From Acidimicrobiia bacterium (GTDB lineage: Bacteria > Actinomycetota > Acidimicrobiia > IMCC26256 > PALSA-610), in contig DATBAK010000057.1 of NCBI GenBank assembly GCA_036271555.1, positions 1 to 64,000 of the forward strand: DNA of 64,000 nucleotides, given 5' to 3'. Shown piece by piece: positions 50,568-58,652 of this stretch (position 1 is its first letter; each line of letters opens with the position of its first letter). The translations under genes and the position numbers were made by a program. The notes below the pieces were generated by a model. It worked only from the letters and a program-made list of their open reading frames with translations, was not told the origin of the DNA and did no database searches.

Positions 50568-50572
50568 GAAGC

Positions 50573-50662
50573 TTTCTGGTCGGGCTCGCACGCTTCGCCC
50601 TCCTCGACGAGTCACGCTGCGACTCGGCGGGCCGCAAAGGGCGACCCGCCCGTTTCGGCAGG
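50573..50662. repeat. dispersed intergenic element, full-length copy
   Basis: Part A TTTCTGGTCGGGCTCGCACG...CTTCGCCCTCCTCGACGAGTC (from 50573) and part B CGGGCCGCAAAGGGCGACCC...GCCCGTTTCGGCAGG (50625-50662). It abuts the start of the DUF4037 gene by 5 bp. Confidence 0.85.
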
Positions 50663-50696
50663 AACTTCGAACTGCCGGCGTATGGTCGCACTGTGT

Positions 50697-50823
50697 TCAT
50701 GGTCGCGCTCGCTCGATCTTCGGTGCTCGCGACCGGCGCGCGCGCACGGAACCGCTCGCCGCTCCACGACGCGAGATGGGCGCGACCCAGGTCGCGTGCT
50801 CGCTCCGCTCGCGGCTCGCGTCT
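50697..50823. repeat. partial/diverged dispersed elements
   Basis: Two diverged part A fragments: TTCATGGTCGCGCTCGCTCG (~50697) and GGTCGCGTGCTCGCTCCGCT...CGCGGCTCGCG (~50789-50823). The second closely resembles the complement of 58487-58535. They fill the space before the serine hydrolase gene. Confidence 0.55.
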
Positions 50824-50829
50824 TCGGCC

Positions 50830-51633
50830 ATGACCCTGACCGACGCGGTGCGGTCGACGGTCGACGGCTTGCCGGGTGTGTTCGGCGTGTACGCGCGGAA
50901 CCTCGCGACCGGCGAGACCGTCGAGCTCGACGCCGACCGGGTCATGCCCGCAGAGAGCACGGCCAAGACCGGCGCGCTGATCCTCTACTCGCGGCTCGTC
51001 GACGCCGGCACGCTCGACCCCTCGACACGTGTCGAGCTCAGCGACTCCGACAAGTACATCGGTACCGGCGTGCTCCGATTCCTGGCGAGCGGGCTGCAGC
51101 CGACGCTCGACGACCTCGCGTGGTTGATGATCATCGTCTCCGACAACTCCGCGACCGCGATGTTGATGCCGCGGCTCGGGACGCTCGACGACTTCGCCGC
51201 CGCGATGCAGGCGCTCGGATGCCCGACGCTTCGCATCAACGAGATCGAGATGGGCGACGCGCTCGCGGGCACGCCGTTCTCGGTGAGCTCACCGCGCGAT
51301 CTCGCGGAGCTGTACGCGCACCTCGACGAGCGGTGCCGCACGATCCTCTATCGCCAGCAGCACCTCGTCGGCCTGCCGCGGCGACTCCCGCACATGGCGT
51401 ACGCCGCCGACGTCGCCATCACCATGCCCGTGCGCGTCTACAACAAGACCGGCACCGGCATGGGCCGCTTCGTCGACTCCGGGCGCTTCGAGACCGACAC
51501 CGCTTCGTGGGTCGTCGCGGCCATGGCCGACGGGCAGACCGACTTCGCGTCCCGGCCCGAGGACGCCGCGCCGAACGCGTTCGCGCGCATCGGCGAGCTG
51601 CTCTACGAGGCGTGGGGCGGGTTCGAGGGGTAG
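50830..51633 (+). CDS. serine beta-lactamase-like hydrolase (class A fold)
   Basis: 267 residues from ATG 50830; an in-frame ATG at 50776 would add 18 residues encoded by a dispersed repeat. The class A fold motifs are present: S43-T-A-K46 (AESTAKTGALI), SDN (104-106, IIVSDNSATAML) and KTG (206-208, VYNKTGTGMG). The omega-loop Glu is not clear (NEIEMGD is a candidate). There is no signal peptide, so it may be cytoplasmic; many such proteins are esterases or peptidases rather than beta-lactamases. Antibiotic resistance should not be inferred. Confidence 0.83.
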   Translation: MTLTDAVRSTVDGLPGVFGVYARNLATGETVELDADRVMPAESTAKTGALILYSRLVDAGTLDPSTRVELSDSDKYIGTGVLRFLASGLQPTLDDLAWLMIIVSDNSATAMLMPRLGTLDDFAAAMQALGCPTLRINEIEMGDALAGTPFSVSSPRDLAELYAHLDERCRTILYRQQHLVGLPRRLPHMAYAADVAITMPVRVYNKTGTGMGRFVDSGRFETDTASWVVAAMADGQTDFASRPEDAAPNAFARIGELLYEAWGGFEG

Positions 51634-51819
51634 CTACTGCGCGTTCGCGCGCGCCGGCCGCCGGACGAGCTCACCGCCGCAGTTCGGGCAGACGCCCGCG
51701 AGCACGCCATCGGCGCAGTCGCGGCAGAACGTGCACTCGAACGAGCAGATCGCCGCGTTCGTCGCGTCGGGCGGCAGCGGCGCGCCGCAGTGCTCGCAGG
51801 CCGATCGCATCTCGAGCAT
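51634..51819 (-). CDS. DUF1272-type zinc-ribbon protein
   Basis: 61 residues from ATG 51819, where relatives begin (MLEMR...CE). Cysteines occur in four pairs or singles: CEHCG, CSFECTFCRDC and CPNCGGEL, enough to bind two zinc ions. An ATG 36 nt upstream is also in frame. The family is small, widespread and uncharacterised. The stop codon directly abuts the serine hydrolase stop, leaving no intergenic base. Confidence 0.85.
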   Translation of the reverse strand: MLEMRSACEHCGAPLPPDATNAAICSFECTFCRDCADGVLAGVCPNCGGELVRRPARANAQ

Positions 51820-51885
51820 GCGTGCATCGTGACGCATGTGAGCGGCGCGCGCCATGACGACGAACGCGCGATTCGGGCCGTCGCG

Positions 51886-53223
51886 CTACGGCGTCTCGCC
51901 GCGCGCGCGTCGCTCCGCGAGATCGAGGATCTGCATGTAGATGTCGTACACGTGGAAGCCGTAGTTCGGGCCGGTCGCCCACGTGCCGCCGAGCGAGTAC
52001 CAGGTGCGCGAGTGCCCGGACCCGCGGAGGTGAGGCTCGTGCAGCAGCGCGACAGGATGCGCGAACTGCTCGATCTTCTCGAGCGTCGGGTCCGCGTAGA
52101 CGCGCAACAGCTGGATCTGCGCCCGCACGCCGATCTGCGCGGTCTCGAACAGGTCACCGTGCTTGCAGCTGTCGCACGCGTCGATGCCCGCGAAGTTGTT
52201 GTCGGTCGGGATCAGGAGCCCGTGACCCGGGAAGGTGAACGCGCCGGTCTCGAGGACCGACTGCGCGAACGCGACGTCGCCGCGGACGCCCTCCGCCTTG
52301 CCTTCGGAGATGTAATAGCCCGCGAGCGTGCGCATCGGCACCGTGAGCTGAGGCTGATGCTTCAGGTGGAGCGAGTCGATGTACGCGACGAGGTCGTCGG
52401 CGGTGAGCAGCGTCGGGCCCATGATCGGGCTCGCCGACGTCGTCGCGTCGTCGAAGAAGCGTTGCTGGTCGCGATCGGCCTGCGCGAGCTCCGCGGTCGC
52501 GTCGACCTGGCGTTGCTGCGCGGCAGCGAGGCTCCCCTGCGCAGCCTGCCACTTCGACGTCGCCTCGTTCAGGCCCTCGGTCGCGTCGTCGACCCCGCGT
52601 GCCGCGCGCACCTGCTCGTGCTTCTCGTAGTCGACGAGGTCGTGCAAGCGATCGTGTGAGCTGCGGACGAGCGTGAGGTTGCGTTGCAGCGTGACGATGT
52701 CGTTCGCCGATGCGAACGACGACAGCGCGCCCGTGAGCTCGACGCTCGATCCGAGCATGTACGCGTTCGCCGCGAGCACCTTGATCTCGCTCTTGATCGC
52801 GACGAGCTTGCGCACGACCGCGTGCGCGTGTGCGACCGCCTGGTTGCGCTTGTCCTGCGCGACGCGGACGTTGTCCTGCTCGGTCGCGACCTGACCGGTC
52901 CACATCGAGATGTCGACGTTCGCCTGCGCGAGCGCGGCGGTGCCGTCGGCGCGGTGCTGGAGAAGGAGGCGGCCGAAGTCGTCACCGGGCGGGAACGGGG
53001 GCGGCGGCGGCAGGATCGCCACGCTCGTCGGCGGCGCGGGCGCGGTCGCCGGCGGGACGGTCGAACCCGGCGTGGTCGTGGTGGTCGTCGTGGTCGTCGA
53101 CGTCGTCGTGGTCGTCGACGCCGCCGCGACGCCGCTCACACAGACCGCGAGCGCGACGAACAACACGGAGATCGTGCGGGCCGCCCCGATTACGGGCGCG
53201 TGAGGACGTCGTGCTCGCGCCAC
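51886..53223 (-). CDS. secreted coiled-coil peptidoglycan hydrolase with glucosaminidase domain
   Basis: 445 residues. Signal peptide (ISVLFVALAVCVSGVAAAS), then a Thr-run and Pro-rich linker (T-tracts at ~37-51), a ~180-residue coiled coil (QANVDISMWTGQVATEQDNVR..., QAAQGSLAAAQQRQVDATAEL), and a C-terminal glucosaminidase domain: EGVRGDVAFAQSVLETGAF, NNFAGIDACDSCKHGDLF, IGVRAQIQLLRVYAD. E in QSVLETGAF is the likely catalytic acid. The layout resembles cell-division or sporulation-like hydrolases whose coiled coil regulates access to the wall. GTG start with AAGGAGG immediately before it. Confidence 0.87.
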   Translation of the reverse strand: MARARRPHAPVIGAARTISVLFVALAVCVSGVAAASTTTTTSTTTTTTTTTPGSTVPPATAPAPPTSVAILPPPPPFPPGDDFGRLLLQHRADGTAALAQANVDISMWTGQVATEQDNVRVAQDKRNQAVAHAHAVVRKLVAIKSEIKVLAANAYMLGSSVELTGALSSFASANDIVTLQRNLTLVRSSHDRLHDLVDYEKHEQVRAARGVDDATEGLNEATSKWQAAQGSLAAAQQRQVDATAELAQADRDQQRFFDDATTSASPIMGPTLLTADDLVAYIDSLHLKHQPQLTVPMRTLAGYYISEGKAEGVRGDVAFAQSVLETGAFTFPGHGLLIPTDNNFAGIDACDSCKHGDLFETAQIGVRAQIQLLRVYADPTLEKIEQFAHPVALLHEPHLRGSGHSRTWYSLGGTWATGPNYGFHVYDIYMQILDLAERRARGETP

Positions 53224-53264
53224 CCTCCTTCATCGGCAGCCCGACCCGATTTCCGGAGGCGATT

Positions 53265-53353
53265 CCTTCTGGTCGGGCTCGCAAGCCTCGCTCCCGGCGC
53301 CTCAGGTGCCGAACGCGGCCGCGCCGCTCGCTTCGCTCACGCGCTCTGGTGGG
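53265..53353. repeat. dispersed element, partial
   Basis: CCTTCTGGTCGGGCTCGCAA...GCCTCGCTCCCGGCGCCTCAG (53265-53305) and a further CGCTCGCTTCGCTCACGCGC fragment. It lies between the glucosaminidase gene and the acyl-CoA dehydrogenase stop. Confidence 0.6.
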
Positions 53354-53362
53354 CACGTCTTC

Positions 53363-54541
53363 TCAGCTCCGGGGGACGGCGCTCCAGGCCACGTCCTTGT
53401 CGACCCGGGGCTCGCCCGGGAGGCCGAGCACCCGCTCGCCGAGGATGTTCCTCATGATGTTCGAGGTGCCGCCCTCGATCGAGTTGGCCTGCACCCGGAG
53501 GAACGCCTTCACCGGCTTGCTGAGGTCGAGCGCGGTACGGGGCCGCTCGAACGTGTAGCCGTCGTAGAGGCCGGCCTCGGGACCCATGAGGTTCACGACG
53601 AAGCTCCCGATGCGCTGGTTGAGCTCCGCCATCATGAGCTTGGCGACGGATCCCTCCGGGCCGGGCGTCCCCTGCTTGCGCGCCTGCGACGCGCGCACGT
53701 TGGTGAGTCGCAGCGCCTCCGCCTCGCACCAGAGCTTGGCCAGCTTGTCGCGCGCGATGGGATCGTTGCGGTCCGTCTTCGACCACGCGTGCAGCGCGGT
53801 CGCGATGAAACCGCTCCCGCGCGGCGCGACCGTTCCGCCGATCGACACCCGCTCGTTCATCAATGTCGTGAGCGACACGCGCCAGCCTTCGCCGACCTCG
53901 CTCAGCCGCTCGTGATCGGGGATGCGCACGTCGGTGAAGTACACCTCGTTGAACTCGGCCTCGCCCGTGATCTGCACGAGCGGCCGCACCTCGACACCGG
54001 GCGCGTGCATGTCGACGACGAAGTAGGTCATGCCCTTGTGCTTCGGCGCGTCGGGATCGGTGCGCGCGATGAGCATGCCGAAGCGCGCGATGTGCGCGAG
54101 CGTGGTCCAGACCTTCTGCCCGTTGACGACCCACTCCTCGCCGTCGCGTTCGGCGCGCGTCGAGAGGCCCGCGACGTCGCTGCCCGCGCCGGGCTCGCTG
54201 AACAGCTGGCACCACACCTCTTCGCCGGTGAAGAGCGGGCGCAGGTAGCGCTGCTTCTGCGCGTCGCTCCCGTGCGTCACGACCGTCGGCGCGCCCATGC
54301 CGTAGCCGATCGGGTTGCGACCGTACGGACTCGGCGCCTTCGCCGTGCCGAGCCGAGCGTTGACCGTGTTCTGAAGCTTCGGTGAGAGTCCGAGCCCGCC
54401 ATTGCCCTCGGGGAAGTGCACCCACGCGAGCCCGAGGTCGAACTGCGCGCCGAGGAAGTCCTCGGCCTTCGCCGTCGCGGGGTCGTGCTCCGCGAGCAGC
54501 TGCTCGCACAGGTCGAGGACGCGCTGCTCTTCGGATGCCAC
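53363..54541 (-). CDS. acyl-CoA dehydrogenase
   Basis: 392 residues from GTG 54541. VWCQLFSEPGAGSDVAGLSTRAERDGEEWVVNGQKVWTT is the FAD/substrate motif; MNERVSIGGTVAPRG and VQANSIEGGTSNIMRNILGERVLGLP are the later conserved blocks. It belongs to the actinobacterial FadE group acting on branched or sterol-derived acyl-CoA; which one is unknown. A TACACT -10-like hexamer and an adjoining dyad (TTGACCG-AG-CGGTCGA) lie 23-43 bp upstream and suggest repression by a dimeric regulator. It is divergent from the lipoprotein gene. Confidence 0.9.
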   Translation of the reverse strand: MASEEQRVLDLCEQLLAEHDPATAKAEDFLGAQFDLGLAWVHFPEGNGGLGLSPKLQNTVNARLGTAKAPSPYGRNPIGYGMGAPTVVTHGSDAQKQRYLRPLFTGEEVWCQLFSEPGAGSDVAGLSTRAERDGEEWVVNGQKVWTTLAHIARFGMLIARTDPDAPKHKGMTYFVVDMHAPGVEVRPLVQITGEAEFNEVYFTDVRIPDHERLSEVGEGWRVSLTTLMNERVSIGGTVAPRGSGFIATALHAWSKTDRNDPIARDKLAKLWCEAEALRLTNVRASQARKQGTPGPEGSVAKLMMAELNQRIGSFVVNLMGPEAGLYDGYTFERPRTALDLSKPVKAFLRVQANSIEGGTSNIMRNILGERVLGLPGEPRVDKDVAWSAVPRS

Positions 54542-54563
54542 GGCTGACTCCCGTCCACGAAAC

Positions 54564-54584
54564 TTGACCGAGCGGTCGAGTGTA
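54564..54584 (-). promoter_or_regulatory. candidate promoter and operator of the acyl-CoA dehydrogenase gene
   Basis: TACACT (minus strand, 54579-54584) abuts the dyad TTGACCG-AG-CGGTCGA (54564-54579; exact arms GACCG/CGGTC). The dyad would cover the transcription start, as expected for a TetR-type repressor site. Confidence 0.45.
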
Positions 54585-54651
54585 CGGACGGCCCTGCGGA
54601 ACCGCACGCCCGGTGCCGCCGCGCGGGCGGGCGGTCTGTCACGATGACGCC

Positions 54652-55296
54652 GTGGGATCGCGTGCGACGCGCACCGTCGCAATGGTCGCGACGGTCGCGG
54701 TGCTCGTCGCCGGCTGCCTCGGGCACCACTCGTCGAGCGACGTGCCGACGGTCGACGTCCACCCTGCGAAGGACGGAATCATCCTTCCGTCGCAGATCGC
54801 GATCGAGATGGCGCAGAAGTGCCCCTCGGCGCGCGGCGAGGTCGGCTTCGACGTGCGCGAAGGAACCGCGCACCTGCACGCGCACGTCACCTGCGCGCTC
54901 ACGCGCGCCGACCGATCGGGTCTCGAGCAGGAGCTCGTCGAGCTCGCGGGCCGCCGCAACGACGCCACGCAGCGCGCCGACTTCGTCAACACGCTTGCGA
55001 AGGAGCTCGGCGTGCGTCCGTACCCACGCGCCGACATGGTGTGGGACATCGGGATGGGTCTCGACGAGTGTTCGCGGGTCGACGACGTCGCGTCTCACCG
55101 CGAGAACCTCGCGATCGCGGCGGCAGGATCCGAGCGCGAGACGCCGGTGCACTGGACGGAGGTCGAGGCGGTTCGCTACGCGGGCACATGCCGCAAGCGG
55201 CTCGGCGACTTCTTCGACTCGGTCGCGAAGGCCGGGCAACCGGCCGCCGCGAGCACGGTGCGCCACGAGCTCGCGCGCCTCGGCGTGTCGAGCTGA
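54652..55296 (+). CDS. lipoprotein of unknown function
   Basis: 214 residues from GTG 54652. The signal RATRTVAMVATVAVLVAGC gives a lipobox (VAGC, Cys20). The mature part is helical/beta mixed with two more cysteines (CPSARGEVGF, VTCALTRAD) and DECSRVDD, plus WTEVEAVRYAGTCRKRLGDFF near the end. No family recognised; surface-exposed on the outer face of the membrane by its lipidation signal. A perfect GTAC hairpin follows 56 bp after the stop. Confidence 0.7.
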   Translation: MGSRATRTVAMVATVAVLVAGCLGHHSSSDVPTVDVHPAKDGIILPSQIAIEMAQKCPSARGEVGFDVREGTAHLHAHVTCALTRADRSGLEQELVELAGRRNDATQRADFVNTLAKELGVRPYPRADMVWDIGMGLDECSRVDDVASHRENLAIAAAGSERETPVHWTEVEAVRYAGTCRKRLGDFFDSVAKAGQPAAASTVRHELARLGVSS

Positions 55297-55352
55297 GCGT
55301 CACCACCGAGGTCGGCTGCTCCGCCTGATCGACGCCGCGACGCGTCGGTCCG

Positions 55353-55396
55353 GTGGTACTGCGTTGCCGGCGTATCGCCGGGCAACGCAGTACCAC
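55353..55396. repeat. GTAC-type hairpin element, copy 3 (perfect)
   Basis: 16-bp arms GTGGTACTGCGTTGCC (55353-55368) and GGCAACGCAGTACCAC (55381-55396) around GGCGTATCGCCG, which is itself a small hairpin. It lies between the convergent lipoprotein and carotenoid oxygenase genes. Confidence 0.9.
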
Positions 55397-55403
55397 TGAC
55401 GGA

Positions 55404-56747
55404 TCAGCGGGGGTCGGGAACCCAGTTGCCGTGGAAGCCGTAGGGCACGCGCTGCGGGAGCGCGACCGTCGCGATCGGCTCCGACGCGACCGCGCTCGCG
55501 TCGAGCACGACGAAATCGCTCGAATCGCGCGTCGGGTCGTACACGAAGCCCATGAGGTAGCCGTCGTCCTCCGACGTCGCACCCTCGCTCGGCACGAACA
55601 CGAACTCGCCGGGACTCCCGCCGTTCGCGAAGTCGTGCCCCTCCGACGTGCCCGTCTGCAGGTCGTGCTTCAAGATGCGCGCGGTGTCGAACGCGGTCTC
55701 ACTGTTGATCGTCTCGACCACGTACCCGTACCGGTGCCGCGACATCAGGAGCGACTCGTTCACGCGCGGGAACTCCTGCCCGCGGTCGTCGAGCCGTTCC
55801 TGGCGCACCTTGCGCGCGGCGGTGTCGATCGTCCACCGGTCGAGCGTCGGCAAACCGCCGTCGTTCGGGCCTTCGACGCTGTGGGCGAACATCGTCGGGT
55901 GCCGGCACACGTCGACGACGACGGCGTCGCCCTCGTCGTACGCGTTCATGGGGTGGAACACGTAGCAGGGCTCGACGTCCGACCACACGACGTCGGCGTC
56001 GCCACCGTCGCGCGGCATCACGCCGACGCGCGCGGGATAGTCGTCGTCCCAGCGGTACGGCATCGCGAGCCCGCGTTCGACCATCGAGAGGTCGAACACG
56101 ACCGGAAGGTCGAAGAACACGACCGAGCTGCGCGTGAGCGCGAAGTCGTGGATCATCGTCGGCCCGCCGACGGTGATGGGCTCGCTGCGCACGAGCCGCC
56201 CCGACGCGTCGATCACGTGGTAGATGAGATTCGGCGAAGTCCACGAGTACGCAAACCCGTGCAGCTCACCCGTGACCGGATCGGTCTTGGGGTGCGCGGT
56301 GAAGCCGGTCGGCAACGTCCCGTCGAACGCAGTGCGTCGAAGCGTGTCGAGCTCCGGCGACAGCTCGTAGGGCATCGCACCTTCGGTCAGCGACAACACA
56401 CGACCCGCGTGCCCGATCACGTTCGTGTTGCTCGAGTCGTACATCGGCGGCGGCGGTCCGTCGATCGCGGCCTCGCCCGTCGCGCCGGTGATCGGCGCGG
56501 TGCGCACCCAACGATTGCGGTACCAGTTCGCGCGTCCATCGCGCAGCTCGATGCCGTGCACCATGCCGTCGCCGATGAACCAGTGATACGGGCCTTCGGG
56601 CATCGCGTACGGGTTCGGGCCGATGCGCAGGTAGCGCCCGCTCAACTCACGCGGGAGCGCGCCCCGCACTTCGAGCCGCGAATCGGTGACCTCGTCGCGC
56701 ACGGGCGCGTAGTTGCCGAGCAGGAACGGGTTCGTCGTCGCGACCAT
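55404..56747 (-). CDS. carotenoid oxygenase (RPE65/CCD family)
   Basis: 447 residues. The four iron-binding histidines are identifiable: H152 (FTAHPKTD), H200 (MIHDFALT), H265 (VFHPMNAYDEGD) and H439 (YGFHGNW). GPNPYAMPEGPYHWFIGDGMVHGI is the strongly conserved N-terminal block. Family members cleave double bonds of carotenoids, retinoids, stilbenes or lignin-derived compounds; which applies is unknown. It has the clearest promoter in the window (TTGACC-17-TATAAC) and is divergent from the Rieske fusion genes. Confidence 0.92.
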   Translation of the reverse strand: MVATTNPFLLGNYAPVRDEVTDSRLEVRGALPRELSGRYLRIGPNPYAMPEGPYHWFIGDGMVHGIELRDGRANWYRNRWVRTAPITGATGEAAIDGPPPPMYDSSNTNVIGHAGRVLSLTEGAMPYELSPELDTLRRTAFDGTLPTGFTAHPKTDPVTGELHGFAYSWTSPNLIYHVIDASGRLVRSEPITVGGPTMIHDFALTRSSVVFFDLPVVFDLSMVERGLAMPYRWDDDYPARVGVMPRDGGDADVVWSDVEPCYVFHPMNAYDEGDAVVVDVCRHPTMFAHSVEGPNDGGLPTLDRWTIDTAARKVRQERLDDRGQEFPRVNESLLMSRHRYGYVVETINSETAFDTARILKHDLQTGTSEGHDFANGGSPGEFVFVPSEGATSEDDGYLMGFVYDPTRDSSDFVVLDASAVASEPIATVALPQRVPYGFHGNWVPDPR

Positions 56748-56794
56748 CGGTCCCCCATGTCAGACGTGTGTGGACGGCCAGGCTGTATCACAGC

Positions 56795-56823
56795 GTTATA
56801 CCAATGATGTGCGACCGGGTCAA
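56795..56823 (-). promoter_or_regulatory. canonical sigma70-type promoter of the carotenoid oxygenase gene
   Basis: Minus strand TTGACC (56818-56823), 17-bp spacer, TATAAC (56795-56800). Transcription would start near 56788, giving a ~40-nt leader with GGGGGA before the ATG at 56747. The stretch is unusually AT-rich for this genome. Confidence 0.65.
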
Positions 56824-56880
56824 CGGCCGCCCGCGCGGGAGAATCACGCACCACACGTTCGGCCAAGGGGGGCAGCGCGG

Positions 56881-58488
56881 ATGAATCGGGTGAAGGTCGC
56901 GACCTGGAGCGAGGTGCCCGATCGCACGCCGGTCGGCGCGAACGTCGAGGGCATCGATCTCGTGATCGTGCGCCGCGGCGACGAGCACTCCGTGCTCTAC
57001 GGCCGGTGTCTGCATCGCGGCGCGCGGCTCGCCGACGGCTCGATCGTCGGCGACGACCTCATCTGCGGTCTGCACGGCTGGGACTACCGCATCGACACCG
57101 GCGTGAGCGCGTACAACAACGCCGAGGTGCTGCAGAAGTTCGAGTCGGAGCTCGACGGCGGCGACCTCTTCGTCGATCGCGACGCGGTGCTCATGTGGAA
57201 GATGAAGCACCCGCAACCGTTCGACCCCGACGTCTACCAAGGCCTCTACCGCGATCCGCACATGGTTCCGGAAGAGCCGTTCGTGATGTACATCCACGAG
57301 CTCGCGCAGTTCGGGCTGTCGAAGACCGGACACCACGGACCGGTCGCGGCGATGGGCGTGCCGCGCACCGAGCTCCCGACGTGGGACACGATGCAGATCG
57401 TCACCGCGCAGCTCGCGCGGTTGCCGCTGCTCGACGACGATCCCGTCGGCACCGACCTGTGCATCGGTCCGAACGCGGCGAAGCCGTTGTGGCTCGACAT
57501 CCCGATCTTCGTGTCCGACATGTCGTTCGGCGCGCTGTCGCAGGAGGCGAAGACCGCGCTCGCGCGGGGCGCGCAGCTCGCCGGTACGGGCATCTGCTCC
57601 GGTGAGGGCGGCATGCTGCCGGAAGAGCAGGCCGAGAACGCGCGCTACTTCTACGAGCTCGCGTCGGCCCGTTTCGGGTGGTCGTTCGACATCTTGAAGA
57701 AGGTGCAGGCCTTCCACTTCAAGGGTGGGCAGGGCGCAAAGACAGGTACGGGTGGACACCTTCCCGGCGACAAGGTCGTCGGCCGCATCGCCGAGGTGCG
57801 CGGCCTGCCCGAGGGGACGCCCGCGATCTCGCCACCGCGCTTCCCCGACTGGACCTCGCTCGACGACTACCGCGCGTTCGCGGATCGCGTGCGCGAAGAA
57901 TCGGGTGGCATCCCGATCGGGTTCAAGCTGTCGGCGCAGCACATCGAGGAAGACCTCGACGCCGCGCTCTCGGTCGGCGTCGACTACGTGATCCTCGACG
58001 GTCGGGGCGGCGGTACCGGCGCGGCACCGCTGCTGTTCCGCAACAACATCTCGGTGCCGACGATCCCCGCGCTCGCGCGCGCCCGCCGGCACCTCGACCG
58101 ACGCGGTCGCCGCGACGTCACGCTCGTGATCACCGGTGGCTTGCGCGACGCCGCCGACTTCGCGAAGGCGCTCGCACTCGGCGCCGACGCGGTCGCGATC
58201 GCGAACTCCGCGATCCAGGCGATCGGCTGCCTCGGCATGCGCGCGTGCCACTCGAACAACTGCCCGGTCGGGATCGCGACGCAGCAGCCGCACCTGCGCG
58301 CGCGGTTACCGGTCGACGAGGCCGCGCAGCGGTTGGACCGATTCCTGCGCGCGTCGGTCGAGCTGATGCAGGTGCTCGCGCGCGCGTGCGGGCATTCGCA
58401 CCTCAACCAGTTCAGCCTCGACGACCTCACGTCGTTCGACCGCAACGTCGCCGACCTCGCGGGCGTGGCGTACGGCGGCGTCGCGTGA
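56881..58488 (+). CDS. Rieske [2Fe-2S] - glutamate synthase-like FMN/Fe-S fusion protein
   Basis: 535 residues. Residues ~1-105 form a Rieske domain with ligands C43-x-H45 (CLHRGARLADG) and C62-x-x-H65 (CGLHGWDY). After a ~70-residue linker, residues ~180-520 match the FMN/Fe-S synthase domain of glutamate synthase: VSDMSFGALSQEAKTALARGA, GEGGMLPEEQ, KGGQGAKTGTGGHLPGDKV, IGFKLSAQH, ILDGRGGGTGAAP and the cluster motif C450-x5-C456-x4-C461 (NNCPVGIATQ). The glutaminase domain is absent, so glutamine is not its donor. It probably transfers electrons from the Rieske centre to FMN at an unknown substrate. A second Rieske fusion follows. Confidence 0.88.
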   Translation: MNRVKVATWSEVPDRTPVGANVEGIDLVIVRRGDEHSVLYGRCLHRGARLADGSIVGDDLICGLHGWDYRIDTGVSAYNNAEVLQKFESELDGGDLFVDRDAVLMWKMKHPQPFDPDVYQGLYRDPHMVPEEPFVMYIHELAQFGLSKTGHHGPVAAMGVPRTELPTWDTMQIVTAQLARLPLLDDDPVGTDLCIGPNAAKPLWLDIPIFVSDMSFGALSQEAKTALARGAQLAGTGICSGEGGMLPEEQAENARYFYELASARFGWSFDILKKVQAFHFKGGQGAKTGTGGHLPGDKVVGRIAEVRGLPEGTPAISPPRFPDWTSLDDYRAFADRVREESGGIPIGFKLSAQHIEEDLDAALSVGVDYVILDGRGGGTGAAPLLFRNNISVPTIPALARARRHLDRRGRRDVTLVITGGLRDAADFAKALALGADAVAIANSAIQAIGCLGMRACHSNNCPVGIATQQPHLRARLPVDEAAQRLDRFLRASVELMQVLARACGHSHLNQFSLDDLTSFDRNVADLAGVAYGGVA

Positions 58489-58535
58489 GCGCGCAAGCGG
58501 TGAGCGGAGCGAGCAGGCGACCTGAGGCGCTCCCA
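58487..58535. repeat. dispersed element, partial, reverse orientation
   Basis: GAGCGCGCAAGCGGTGAGCGG followed by AGCGAGCAGGCGACCTGAGG and CGCTCCC. Its complement matches the fragment at ~50775-50823. It begins at the stop codon of the Rieske-glutamate-synthase gene. Confidence 0.6.
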
Positions 58536-58577
58536 TCCCGCGTCATCGAGCGGGTGCACGGTCAGCGACGGACCTCG

Positions 58578-58652
58578 ATGACGCACCGCGCCGCGAGGAG
58601 CAAGCACGCGACCGATGTGATGGAGACCGAGCGCCGCGAGGTCGACCGATGA
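58578..58652 (+). other. possible 24-codon open frame coupled to the next gene
   Basis: ATG 58578 opens MTHRAARSKHATDV and ends METERREVDR with a TGA overlapping the start of the next gene (ATGA). Composition is ordinary and the ribosome-binding site weak, so it may be chance; if translated it would couple to the downstream enzyme. Confidence 0.2.

Noticed and set aside
50830-51633. Secreted beta-lactamase
   Set aside because: The class A motifs are there, but no signal peptide and no clear omega-loop glutamate, so a resistance role is unsupported.
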